Source: Anseranas semipalmata
Taxonomy: Eukaryota; Chordata; Aves; Anseriformes; Anseranatidae
DNA length: 64,000 nucleotides
Direction: 5' to 3'
NCBI GenBank assembly: GCA_013399115.1
Contig: VXAA01007176.1
Coordinates: 124,001-188,000 of the forward strand
Part shown: positions 49,641 to 59,759 of the stretch, piece by piece
Layout of the letters: each line of letters begins with the position of its first letter
How positions within the stretch are numbered: the first letter of the stretch is position 1
Notes under the pieces: model-generated
Databases searched by the model: none
Told to the model about the DNA's origin: nothing
The model's input: the letters and a program-made list of their open reading frames with translations, nothing else
Translations under genes and position numbers: made by a program

Positions 49641-52140
49641 CATTTTATTAAATCTTTTATTATTATTAGCCTCACATATCTGTGTTACTGAGGACGTATG
49701 ATTATATCCTTCTGTTAACATGTGTGAAAGAAACTGTTTGAGACTAGACAGGAAACACTACAGTTCTTATCAGTGATGCCTATGATTTAGGCTTCTCAAA
49801 GTGAAAAATTTAAATGTAAGCATAAACACAGCTGTTTGTTAACATGGCAAAAAAGCAACAAAGAAAATATTCCTGAAACTGTACAAAATAAAAATAAAAA
49901 AGATCTTACAGTCAGATGCACAATAAAACCAAAATATATAAACAGAACGCTCTGCGGAACCAGGAAAGTTGATTGCTTGTCCATATCTTGATGTATGCTG
50001 TTTATTGAGTGTGTGTGAAGACCTTTAATGCCAGACTGCACAGATCTCACTGTGGTCACAAGCAAAGCCAAAGCCATAAATGTAACACCCGATTTTCAGG
50101 GGAGATGGGAATATGGAAAAGAGTTTGGGAAATTCTCCTACAGAGATGGATTTGAATCTCTCGAGAGAACTAGAGCACATTTTCTACAGCCTCCAGGCAC
50201 TGGGATGTGGCACAAGGGCATTCCTTCATCTCCAGGTCAGTCCAGTGCGGCCAAGACTGCTAAGCCCATCCCTTTCCTTCACGGGAGGAAACTCCCTCTT
50301 CTGTCACTGGACTATACAAGAGAGGGGAGGGAAAGAGAAGAAAGAAAAAAAAACACCCTCTTCTGTCCACCATTTTAGAGAGAGAAAAGGAATTCCTCAG
50401 CTGCTCTACTATCTGACATCCAAATGGAAAAGGCGAGAGACCAGACTGTTTCCTCACTGCATTAGAGGTGAGAGGAAGCAGGATAGGAAGAGGGCAGGAA
50501 GCAGCCAGCAAAAGGTAAGAAGAGATGTTAAACTTCCCATGTCCTAATGCTGCTGCATTTGAATCAGAATTCTTAGAAATCTACAACCCAGCTGTGGAAA
50601 AGGACTTTGGTAAAACTGAGGGGGAGGGAAGGATGGCTTTCTCAGCGAAAAGTACTTGTTTTGCTTTGTTTTGTATTTGCATGCTTCATCCAAAGTGTTA
50701 CACAACATGAAGCTTTAGAGAGCTATACAAAAACGTGCACCCCACACGTGTCCAGGGAAAGACCCCAATCCCACCAAAATCTGTTCAGAACAAAAAACCT
50801 CACCCAAGTCTAACAGGATCCTAACGCAGACTGCTGAGTAGGTACCACAACAACAAAAAAAGAGAAAGAAATCATGCGTTAGAAAACATTCCTTGCTTAG
50901 TTGTGACAGAAGAGCTTTCCCAAGATGATTCTGTGTAACTCCGTGCCCCAAACTCACTAACATTTGCCAGGATAGCAACGGCTGCTGCAGAATTCCACTG
51001 GCAAACGCTGTATCTCACATTTTTCTCTTTCTCAATATGCTGTGATTTCCCATGGAGTGGAGAAATAATCTATACTACAAAGACATGCAGTACTAACGAT
51101 TTTAGAAGTAAATCATTTTACAGAGACATGCAGTATATGTAGAAATATAATACTTGGGCGAAGAAATTCCTGAGCAGAGAGAGATCAGAAAAACACTCTG
51201 ATAAACAAATGCCTTCAAAGCTTATATTATTTTACTCAGTGCAAAAAACACTGGGTAACTGTGTGCTGTTCCTAGAAAGAATGGAATTTTGTTGCCAACA
51301 GCTGTAGTTTATCAGAGGAATTATAATACTATATTGAAGATTTATGCTCCTGACAAAGGCATAAAGTTATCCAAACTAGGGCAGAAAAAACAACAGTCTT
51401 TTTCTAATGAAACAGACCCACACTATTTTTAACTCTTACTACAGCAGAAGTTACGATCTTCAAAAACAGACACTCACAAACCGTGGTTGATCTTTATGAT
51501 GATTGAAAAGTCTTGCAATGACACTATGCACGGGGTGGACTGTTTCGTCACGGGTTTTTAAACAAGCAAGAAACACACCCTTATCATCCTGAAATTGATT
51601 AAAGTCATAAATATTTCCCTCCAAAGCACATGACTAAGCTTTCTTCCTGACATCTTTGGGGCTTACAGTTATGTTTTTCCTACCTTAAGAAAAGGTTTCC
51701 CCAAGATGTGGCCATCTGACAGAACCGTGCAAGACAGGAGAAAAGTGACCCTAGTCAAAAAGCTGTCCCACGTATAAAGTAAACAAGCAAGGGGAAGCAA
51801 TCTTGGGTCTCTTTGCTGCATTTGTACAGATAGAAGTAGCCCTACCTGCCTGCACGTCACTCTCCTGATTCCATCGGAAACTGTTCCTCATGCTCTGCAG
51901 GATTAGGGTCTTCTGTGCTCCTTGTAACTACAGCAGCTAACAGTATATAGAACTATTATTTTTAAAGCAAACTGATATTAAGCAATAAAACTCAGGATGT
52001 CACAGCTTTTAAGGCTCATTTATTTGCAAGCAGCCAAACAGCATACCCTGGGTTGAACCATGGGCCAATTTACAGTTACACTCTATGCTGTTCCATGAAC
52101 ATCACACCAAGTTACACAAATCGTGAATCGACAAATCCAT
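49641..52140. other. Probable intron, no gene recognised
   Basis: Non-coding sequence. It includes a purine-rich run at about 50,318-50,353. The 144-codon frame at 50,113-50,547 (+) has no recognised similarity. Confidence 0.6.
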
Positions 52141-52246
52141 CGCCTTGAAACAACTTGCCCACAGCCTCACAATGAGTCAGTGGCAGTGTCTTGTTTATGT
52201 CTCAGACTTTGGCTTCCATTTCGTAGCTGCTCATTCCACCAGATCA
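52141..52246 (-). repeat. MIR-like SINE relic
   Basis: In plus-strand reading, AACTTGCCCACAGCCTCACA, ATGAGTCAGTGGCAGTGTCT and TCATTCCACCAGATCAT correspond to the reverse complement of MIR-type SINEs (ACTTGCCCAAGGTCACACAG, GAGTCAGTGGCAGAGCC, a CTCTATCCACTAGACCAT-like head). The order and spacing fit. Confidence 0.65.
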
Positions 52247-52978
52247 TAATTACTCTGCATCACCAAAAATGTTTTATTTCTATTCTTCTGAAATTCCTGT
52301 TTGCTTTGTTTTTGGGTTTTTTGGGGGGTTGTTTGTTTTGCTTTTACTAGGGGAAGAAAATAAATTAAAAGCTTCTTAAAAATTACAGTTGTGATTTTTT
52401 TTTTAAACTGGGAACCACCAAACTATGTTTCTCAGCTGATCCACAGATAGAAAGCCTGATCTCTTTGAACAAAATGCACAATAATTCAAAGGCCTACATA
52501 GAAAAATCACCGTGCATGTGCCAGAGTTTTCACATACTGATAAAGTAATAGTATACCTGTAGTGACTTGAAAAATACTACATGTAGTCAGTAAGAAGTGA
52601 AAGACTATGAAATAAAACCTTCCTTCAAGGAACAACTTGCCACCAGTCCTTAATTCTGCAAAAAATCTGCAAAAACTGAGGATATTTTGCTTGAGTAAAC
52701 AGAATTTTAATTGAGCATAAACAAGTGAACAGCATGCATGTGATTTCCATAAGTACGCATGATTGGAAGGAATAAAGATTTAAAAATCTGGGGCCATAAA
52801 ACCAATTTCAGTTTTAAAGTCTTAAGGTTTAAAAAAAGGTAGCATGTATGTATAAGGCTCTTTTCACTACAAATGGATTCTTTAAAACAAATTGCCAGTG
52901 ACAAATCATCATTTACAAGAACTGTTTCCAATAAGGTAGAAGTTATCTAGCATGGCACTAAAGAACACATTTAATTTC
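52247..52978. other. Probable intron, no gene recognised
   Basis: T/G-rich low complexity at about 52,300-52,345; otherwise nothing identifiable. Confidence 0.6.
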
Positions 52979-53057
52979 AAGCATGCTTACAGTTTTCTTA
53001 GAGCCATTGGCTTTTTCCATGCTTAAAGCCAAGCATATGCTCAAGTACTCTGCTGAG
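52979..53057. repeat. Relic of an ancient palindromic dispersed repeat
   Basis: The string CATGCTTAAAGCCAAGCATA followed by TGCTCAAGTACTCTGCTGAG matches the right half of a sauropsid palindromic repeat of the form ATGCTTAAAGTTAAGCAYATGCTTAAGTGCTTTGCTG. On its left, AAGCATGCTTACAG and CCATTGGCTT look like the eroded left arm and centre. Confidence 0.45.
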
Positions 53058-54940
53058 ACAAAAGCTTACAAGTTTGTTGTTTAGAATGCAAAGTGAGGCT
53101 TTTTATCCCAAACCACATTTTCTCGCATGTAATCAGCCCTGATGATGTCACCATAGTTTCCAATTCATTTCAGGGCGCACTCATCATTTATTAGGGCCCA
53201 GATGGTGCTCTCTTTCTTTGGTTTCTAAAGAATATGCCCAAATATTAAAACAGACTTGGCTATCTGCCTCTTATCCGGTTCTTACACTCCATATTGCCAC
53301 AGTAAAAGTAACAGTAACCTTTGATCTAATCTGGAAATCTTTTCTAATTTATACACAAGATTTGGCAATATCAAGTACAGTCAACCCACTCGAAACCAGA
53401 GAACCCGGCACACATAAATACAGCACGTTAGTCACCGTCTATCGGGAATGGGAACAAGCAATCCACAAAACAGACAAAAGAATAAAAGCCGGAAACATTT
53501 TTTCTAGTAACAGAATATCGGATCTTGACTGTACTTGATGGCTGTGTGTTTTTGCGGAACTGTAAGGATTATTCAACAGCTTAACCAGCAATTAGCAAAC
53601 ACACACACTGATTTGTAAGGCAAATAAAGAGCATGAGCACGACAGGATTCGTCAGAACAGCAACATCTTTCAACACCACGAGTTTGCATTGTGCTGAGAA
53701 CTCATGGTCTTTTCACCCATGGACAGCACATGATATTTGTTCTCCAAAAAGTTCTGAAAATTATTTACCATTTCTGCAGCTGTGGGGCAAGCATAAAGCA
53801 ATCTCCACAGAGGCCCAACAGAAAGATAAGCTGTTGCGATATTCCATTAAAAATGTACTAAGGTAAGATAATGCCATATTTGTCCAGCAGATCTTGACAA
53901 AACATTCTCGAGTGTGCAGCTAATTCAGACGCAGGTGCACATGATGTTCAACAGTCCTGAGTCACACATCTTCACAAGCTTAGAGTCTCATGCAAAGCAC
54001 ATTGACACTGAAAAAATCACACATCACGTGCATCATAATATGACCAAATCCAAATGGGGGGGTGGATTGGGGGGGGAGGAAGGAAGGATAATCAGAGTGC
54101 TCAGAAATAATGTTCCCAAATGAGCACTACTTCACTATTTAACTATTATTACCTACTACTAACTATTTAACAACTCAGGCATGTTGCAAGAAACTAGGGC
54201 AAGAAAAATGTACTTTAAGCAGTCCTCTTGACTTGAAAACAGCTCGTTAATTGCAGGTATGTATTGGTAAAGAAATCACTTTGGAATGAAGATCAAATCC
54301 AGATAACTTGTTTTAGAAGTACATTTAAATGTCAGAAAAACAGAGATTGGACTAAATAAGATTACATAACATCCACTAAATTGGTTAGCTCCTAAACTCT
54401 TTAATACTAAGCAGCAGCTAGTAATTTTGGTGGTAATAATCCTAGACATTTGCACTCCAATAAATACAATAAACCACGTAATTCTGAATTAGTATACGCT
54501 ATTAAATAAATTAAAACAACATTAAAATCATCATAATAAAGTAAATAAAAATTCTGCCAACCCAGAAACAAACACCATAAAACATACATACAGCACACAT
54601 TAATCAGGTATGGATGGTGAACAGACCGCTGTCCAGCTAGGGAAATCTACTTTTTATAGTCCATTCTCTTTGTAGTAACGGAGCCTGGGTCTTCCTACAT
54701 CTCAAACTCTCCAAAGGCTGCCTTAGAAAAGCTGCTGTCTCCCCGCATCCAGAAACTCAGCCTCGCTCACACCCCAAACTCTGGGACGCTTCCTGGCGTT
54801 CAGCTGGTTTCCAGGAAGCTCAGGCTGTGCCCTGGGTTGGCATCATGCTCTGTATCTATATGATGCATAACTTGAAATTACTGATACATTCAATACTTTC
54901 AAAACCGCAGCTTAAGAATACCAGCAACAACAACCCCGGC
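53058..54940. other. CRADD intron immediately 3' of the CARD exon
   Basis: AT-rich. It has two G-runs (G7 at 54,056-54,062 and G8 at 54,069-54,076) in a short G-rich patch. No exon is recognised between here and the donor at 54,945. Confidence 0.65.
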
Positions 54941-54945
54941 CTTAC
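54941..54945 (-). other. CRADD: Splice donor of the CRADD CARD exon
   Basis: Read on the minus strand the junction is CCTGCAG|GTAAG, a near-consensus donor. It falls exactly where protein similarity to CRADD stops. If not used, the frame stays open for 15 more codons and then stops at 54,899-54,901. Confidence 0.9.
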
Positions 54946-55243
54946 CTGCAGGATCTTGTACTGTCATTTCCTTACGCTTCACCTTCAACTTGTCTTTAAC
55001 CCACGGGAACTCCTGTAAGGATTCCAAGAATGCATCAAAAGCCTTGGGTCCTCTAGTAGGAAGAATATCAAGGAGCATCATGGTTTTCCTTTGACTGGTG
55101 GTTTGGGATTTTATTTCTTGAACATGACTGTCTGTGAGAATCCCTTCTTGGTAGAGATACTGAATAACCAGTCCGTCCACCAGCACCTCTGTACAGAGCT
55201 CCAGGCGCAGGGAGCGTAAAAGCTGCTTGTCTCTGGCATCCAT
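54946..55243 (-). CDS. CRADD: CRADD/RAIDD first coding exon (start codon plus full CARD); partial gene
   Basis: Seen: 99 codons plus one base on the minus strand, starting [16 protein letters not shown] and ending VQDPA, then a consensus GTAAG donor. The protein closely matches vertebrate CRADD from residue 1 ([43 protein letters not shown]). Known: CRADD is a roughly 199-residue cytoplasmic adaptor. Its N-terminal CARD binds the caspase-2 CARD and its C-terminal death domain binds PIDD1 in the PIDDosome, which drives caspase-2 activation. Here only the CARD half is present; the human gene also splits between CARD and death domain at about this residue. An in-frame Met 18 codons upstream exists, but it lies in the pyrimidine-rich acceptor region, so the start at 55,243 is preferred. 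The exon ends in codon phase 1, with G as the first base of the split codon. The death-domain exon is not in the window; it should lie at lower coordinates beyond base 1. There is no internal stop or frameshift. Confidence 0.95.
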
Positions 55244-55280
55244 CTGGCAACCTAGAGCATGAGCAAAGGGGAAGGCATAG
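55244..55280 (-). other. CRADD: Splice acceptor region before the CRADD start codon
   Basis: Minus-strand reading gives a pyrimidine-rich run (CCTTCCCCTTTGCTCATGCTCTAG) followed by GTTGCCAG and the ATG. Two AG dinucleotides are possible acceptors: CTCTAG, which puts the first exon base at 55,251, or TTGCCAG, which puts it at 55,243 directly on the ATG. The first has the better tract. Either way the 5' UTR comes mostly from an upstream non-coding exon. RNA evidence would choose between them. Confidence 0.7.
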
Positions 55281-56079
55281 AGATTAAAATACTTCAACCT
55301 TGAACATCGAGAAGTGATGTTTGATAGCCAACCACCTTTAGAAAAAATGCCAGACTCAGAATTACCAACCTAGGAAAACTACTAACAGTCCCCACCATCT
55401 TCTTTCTGCTCAGATTACAGTCTCACAAGCTAAAATGCAGCTATTTCTGAGAAATATTAGACAGGAAGAGAACCTTTGGCATTGTGAAGACCAGTACTTG
55501 GTTGGAATAAAAACCTTGCCAAAATACCCCACTCACTAACTGGTCAAGGTCCACGCTAAAGCAGCTGGAGCATTTGCCAGTCCATAAGAGACTCTACCCC
55601 CAAAAAGTTAGAGAGCTGTCACACTTGACGCCTGTTCCCGATGTTCGAGACAGGACGGCTGTTCTTTTGCCGCAGCGGTGCAAAGGCAGCAGCAGGACCG
55701 CGAGGAGCACGGCCGCCAGCCGGCAGCAGCAGGCCAGAGCCAGCAGGTAGCTCTGGCACACACAACACATTTTCATTTTAGCCAGGGTGGAAACGTACCT
55801 TATGCACCAGGTTGCCCTCTCCCCTGACTCATCCTGGAAGGATGTTCTAGAACTTGACAGATCTGATGATGAGAAATTTTCCCCACATTTCCATCTTAAA
55901 TTTATTCACCTTCTGTTTATAGGCACTTTTTCTGCCAGTACTGTTCTTTAGCTTAGACAGCTCCTCTCCCTCCCTGGTATTTGCCCTTCTGATGTGTTTA
56001 TAGGAAGCAGTCGGGCACCGTCGGCCAGCTTCCATTTCACTCGACTAACACTCCGACTAGACAAAAGCTGGAAAAGCTG
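55252..56079 (-). other. CRADD: Inferred CRADD first intron, 3' part
   Basis: Non-coding between the CARD exon acceptor and the MIR relic. A small CpG-rich spot lies at 55,660-55,740. It contains a 60-codon minus-strand frame with a Cys- and Leu-rich start, which I judge to be chance. Confidence 0.55.
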
Positions 56080-56205
56080 CATTTTATAGCCACTCTGCAG
56101 AAGACAAATCAAGGTCCAGAGAGACCAAGCAGCTCACGCAAGATCGTATCAGGACTCAGTGCCAGAGCTAAGAACTGAATCAAGATGTCTAGTCTAGTAC
56201 TTAAT
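56080..56205 (-). repeat. MIR-like SINE relic
   Basis: In plus-strand reading, GCATTTTATAGCC, AAGGTCCAGAGAGACCAAGC, AGCTCACGCAAGATCGTATC, AGTGCCAGAGCTAAGAACTG and AATCAAGATGTCTAGTCTAG are collinear with the reverse complement of MIR-type SINEs (CATTTTACAGATGAGGAAAC, CCCAGAGAGGTTAAGTGACT, GGTCACACAGC, TGGCAGAGCCAGGAT, CAGGTCT…). The minus orientation puts the tRNA-like head at the high coordinate. Confidence 0.7.
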
Positions 56206-58143
56206 GACAAACATATCCCTAGGACCATTAATGGCACTTGAAAAGGAAAATGACTTCGTAATACAATTAAATACTTTCTCATAACTAAATCATGAAGTCA
56301 AAAAACTGGAGCAGGTGTTGAATGTGATTACCAGGAGAATTTCTGGTGATTAAACTAGAAGCTGCTGTTCTAACAGCTTGACCATGCAAGAACTGTACTT
56401 CATTCAGCTTGAGGACACAGGGAGAGACCAAGATTTTCAAAGCTTTTGTAAGAGACCTGCTAAAGTCTTTCTATTGTCAGAGATGCCTATTGACTCCCAA
56501 GGCCCCATTAAAGACATGCCTGCATGGCCTGACTGTTGAAATTTAGGGCAGGTAATCAACAGAACATAGAGGCACATAAATGGCATTCTGGACAGGAAGC
56601 AAGAGCCTATGGCCAAAAGAGAGAGGCTGGAAAACCCCATCTGTGACACCCTCTGATAAAGCCACTTTCTGAAAATGCTTTCCCTGAGTGCTGAAAGCAG
56701 TGCTGGATGGCACCTTTCCAGGAGGTTACCCGGTATGTTTCTCATGTGCCGAATTGAATTTTGAGGTGCCCACCTTCTGTCTAGGGTCACCTTGGAATTG
56801 AACAGCAGCTCTCCTGGCACATGTCCTTTAAAAGGCCTGGTTTGCTAGGCACAGCTCAAACATCAAACTCCATCATGGAGTGGATGATAGTGAAAGCACG
56901 GAGACAGAAGAACAGCAGGCAAAAAGAGAGAACTGGGTTATCTCATCTGATGTTAGGATGCTCATTTTGGACAGGTGAAACTCAAGATTCTGGTCTCTAG
57001 CATGCACTACTTTTACTCTTCTGGGAATAATCACCAGACTAAAGCAAAGTCAGAAAAAAATCAGAAAGCACATCCCTGCAATTTCTCCCTTCCATAATTC
57101 CCTGACCGCCTGCAAGCTCATGGAAGTGCTTGCAGAGTTCAAGCCAGGCACCCAGCCACAGCTGAGAGCATTAGCTAAACCCAGGCAGAAAACTCTTTTC
57201 TGATGCTATGTAACCCTTCTGGTTCATCCCTGGTATGGGTCATCAAAAGTCCCAGCAAAAGAGCCTCACACATGCACTGAACAAGGAAAATCAGGGTCTC
57301 CAGCCACCGCATAACATGTGACCAGTTCCCCTTCCTCATGACCAAAGTGGTCAAGGCTTCTCAAAAATAAGGCCTTTACACAGCATCTCAGTTTGCACCT
57401 TCATGCACTGGAAAATGCTTATTGAGTTATAAATGTGAAATGTGAATTTCTGCTGAAAAAGGCATTTAGCCCACTGACTTCGGAGTGAGCACAACCAAGG
57501 TTTTAAAGCCTGTGAGGCTGCTTAATGCCAAGGTCACTGGCCCAGTAAACCTTCCAGGATGGGGTTTAACTGATATTTAAGGTCTTTTTAAAGATTAGGT
57601 GTTTCTTTATGTGTATTTACCATGAGGAGGAAGTGTCTGATTCAGGAACTAGGCAGCCAGACATGGAAATGTTATCAGGATTTCAGTGCAGATAAGTGTA
57701 GGGCCAGAGTTTAATGCAAAATGGAAACAGTTCCAATTAACTTTAATCACAGCCTATATCTAGAGGTCCAAAGGAAGCTCTAAAGTAAATTTCCTCTAGT
57801 AATACTAGTGCTAGAGGGAAAGTAAATAGATGAGAGTCCAGTTTAACCAAGAGATGACATAGCTCAAAACTTCCCTAGGCACTTATAAAGACTGTAGGGC
57901 CAAAAATTCCACTGTAGAGCCAAATTTTAAGAAATACACCTCCATATCCTGCTGAATGACCAGAATCCTTGACTTACACCTTTGACTTAACACAAGTTTT
58001 GTTTTTCTGGACCTAGTGATAAATAAACCGTCCATGAAGGGGGATAAACGTTTTGAAAAGGCAGATCCTAACTAAAGCCCCGTTCCTGATCCTAAAATGC
58101 ACGTTCCCCTAGTTCTCGCTAGAAACATTTTGGCGTTTTCCCC
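56206..58143 (-). other. CRADD: Inferred CRADD first intron, 5' part
   Basis: Non-coding. A faint palindrome-type phrase (GGCATTTAGCCCACTGACTT) at about 57,460 may be another ancient repeat scrap. A minus-strand GGT|GTAAGT near 57,970 looks donor-like, but nothing supports an exon there. Confidence 0.5.
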
Positions 58144-59150
58144 AGCACCAAACGCTCCAGGCCGCCTGTGACTGCGCATACAGCCCCGTACACCACTCGG
58201 CAGGGCCGGGTCCACCCACGTTCCCAGTCTTCTCCCCCCCATCCCCAAGCCGTCGAGTTTCGCTTCTAACTCCGCTGCTGCACGCGGGGTTCGGGAAGGC
58301 GGCAGGGGAGCCCGCCAGGTAGCAGCACTGCCCGCCCTGCCCTNNNNNNNNNNNNNNNNNNNNNNNNNNNNNNNNNNNNNNNNNNNNNNNNNNNNNNNNN
58401 NNNNNNNNNNNNNNNNNNNNNNNNNNNNNNNNNNNNNNNNNNNNNNNNNNNNNNNNNNNNNNNNNNNNNNNNNNNNNNNNNNNNNNNNNNNNNNNNNNNN
58501 NNNNNNNNNNNNNNNNNNNNNNNNNNNNNNNNNNNNNNNNNNNNNNNNNNNNNNNNNNNNNNNNNNNNNNNNNNNNNNNNNNNNNNNNNNNNNNNNNNNN
58601 NNNNNNNNNNNNNNNNNNNNNNNNNNNNNNNNNNNNNNNNNNNNNNNNNNNNNNNNNNNNNNNNNNNNNNNNNNNNNNNNNNNNNNNNNNNNNNNNNNNN
58701 NNNNNNNNNNNNNNNNNNNNNNNNNNNNNNNNNNNNNNNNNNNNNNNNNNNNNNNNNNNNNNNNNNNNNNNNNNNNNNNNNNNNNNNNNNNNNNNNNNNN
58801 NNNNNNNNNNNNNNNNNNNNNNNNNNNNNNNNNNNNNNNNNNNNNNNNNNNNNNNNNNNNNNNNNNNNNNNNNNNNNNNNNNNNNNNNNNNNNNNNNNNN
58901 NNNNNNNNNNNNNNNNNNNNNNNNNNNNNNNNNNNNNNNNNNNNNNNNNNNNNNNNNNNNNNNNNNNNNNNNNNNNNNNNNNNNNNNNNNNNNNNNNNNN
59001 NNNNNNNNNNNNNNNNNNNNNNNNNNNNNNNNNNNNNNNNNNNNCGCTCGCTGTCAGGTGCCGCGGGGGCTCGGCAGCGCCGGGACCGACACCGCGGCCG
59101 GCGGCGAAGGGGGGAATTGATGGGGACGCCGGGTGTAAATCGCTGTCTTA
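58144..59150 (-). promoter_or_regulatory. CpG-rich block, probable CRADD promoter and non-coding first exon
   Basis: Both flanks of the assembly gap are strongly GC- and CpG-rich (for example GCCGCGGGGGCTCGGCAGCG just right of it), unlike the AT-rich surroundings. The block lies about 3 kb upstream of the CRADD coding exon on the minus strand. CpG-island promoters are usual for widely expressed genes, and the CARD exon has an upstream acceptor that demands a first exon. No transcription start or first-exon donor can be placed because about 700 bases are unknown. The island could also fire in the plus direction. Confidence 0.6.
58344..59044. other. Assembly gap (701 N) inside the CpG island
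   Basis: The gap is a run of N flanked by very GC-rich sequence, the usual reason short-read assemblies break. A 365-residue minus-strand reading frame spanning it is an artefact of treating N as coding. Confidence 0.99.
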
Positions 59151-59736
59151 AAGGCGAAGCCTGATGCACGCTGCATTTAAGCAGCGTTTAAAGACGTATG
59201 TAGGCTTATTTTGCGGCCAGCTTCTGCGGAGATACTGCTTACATGGCAGTTTTAAAACGATGTTTTGGTTTAATTGACGTGCACTTTTATCTAGGATTAT
59301 TTCCAGGTAATAAATTTGATACGAGGGTTTTCATGGCTTTTAAACAATTGATAGATGATATCTTATTCCAATAGATCCATTAAAGCACGGCAAATGTTTT
59401 TGTCTCGGGCACACTTCAGGCTTCTAGGAACACAGGCATAGCAATTTTAGATACTGCTGTGTACTGTGACCTTAAAGCACGCTGGAGAGCACACAAGTAA
59501 GTCATCGTCTAACTCACTGAGGAGTTTGCTGTTGTTGCAGCCAAAGCACAGCTTTTAAATTTTCGTGTCATGTGTAGTTTGTAATACTGGCTGTGAGAAA
59601 ATACATTTGTAAATGATACAAACTGACACCAGGGAGCAGAGAACACCACAGTCAGTCTATAAGATCATCCCGCAGCGCACAACTGTATCGCTACAGGAAA
59701 TTTCCTTCTTGTATCTCTGATTGACAAGGTTTGTAT

Positions 59737-59759
59737 TTGTTTTGTTTGTTTGTTTGTTT
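59737..59759 (+). repeat. (TTTG)n microsatellite ending in a CAG
   Basis: TTTG units run directly into TTTCAG. The run resembles a pyrimidine-poor splice acceptor, but it is more simply a microsatellite. A 136-codon frame that starts only with TTG overlaps it. Confidence 0.85.

Noticed and set aside
55244..55297. Upstream in-frame Met extending CRADD by 18 residues
   Set aside because: The extension covers the splice acceptor tract and does not match CRADD, whose similarity starts at MDARDKQ.
55594..55776. Signal-peptide-like MKMCCVCQSYLLALACCC frame on the minus strand
   Set aside because: Only 60 codons, inside the inferred first intron, over a GC-rich spot; no family match and no splice context.
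58072..59169. 365-residue minus-strand frame
   Set aside because: It spans the 701-base gap, and the flanking residues are low-complexity Arg/Pro/Ala from CpG-island DNA.
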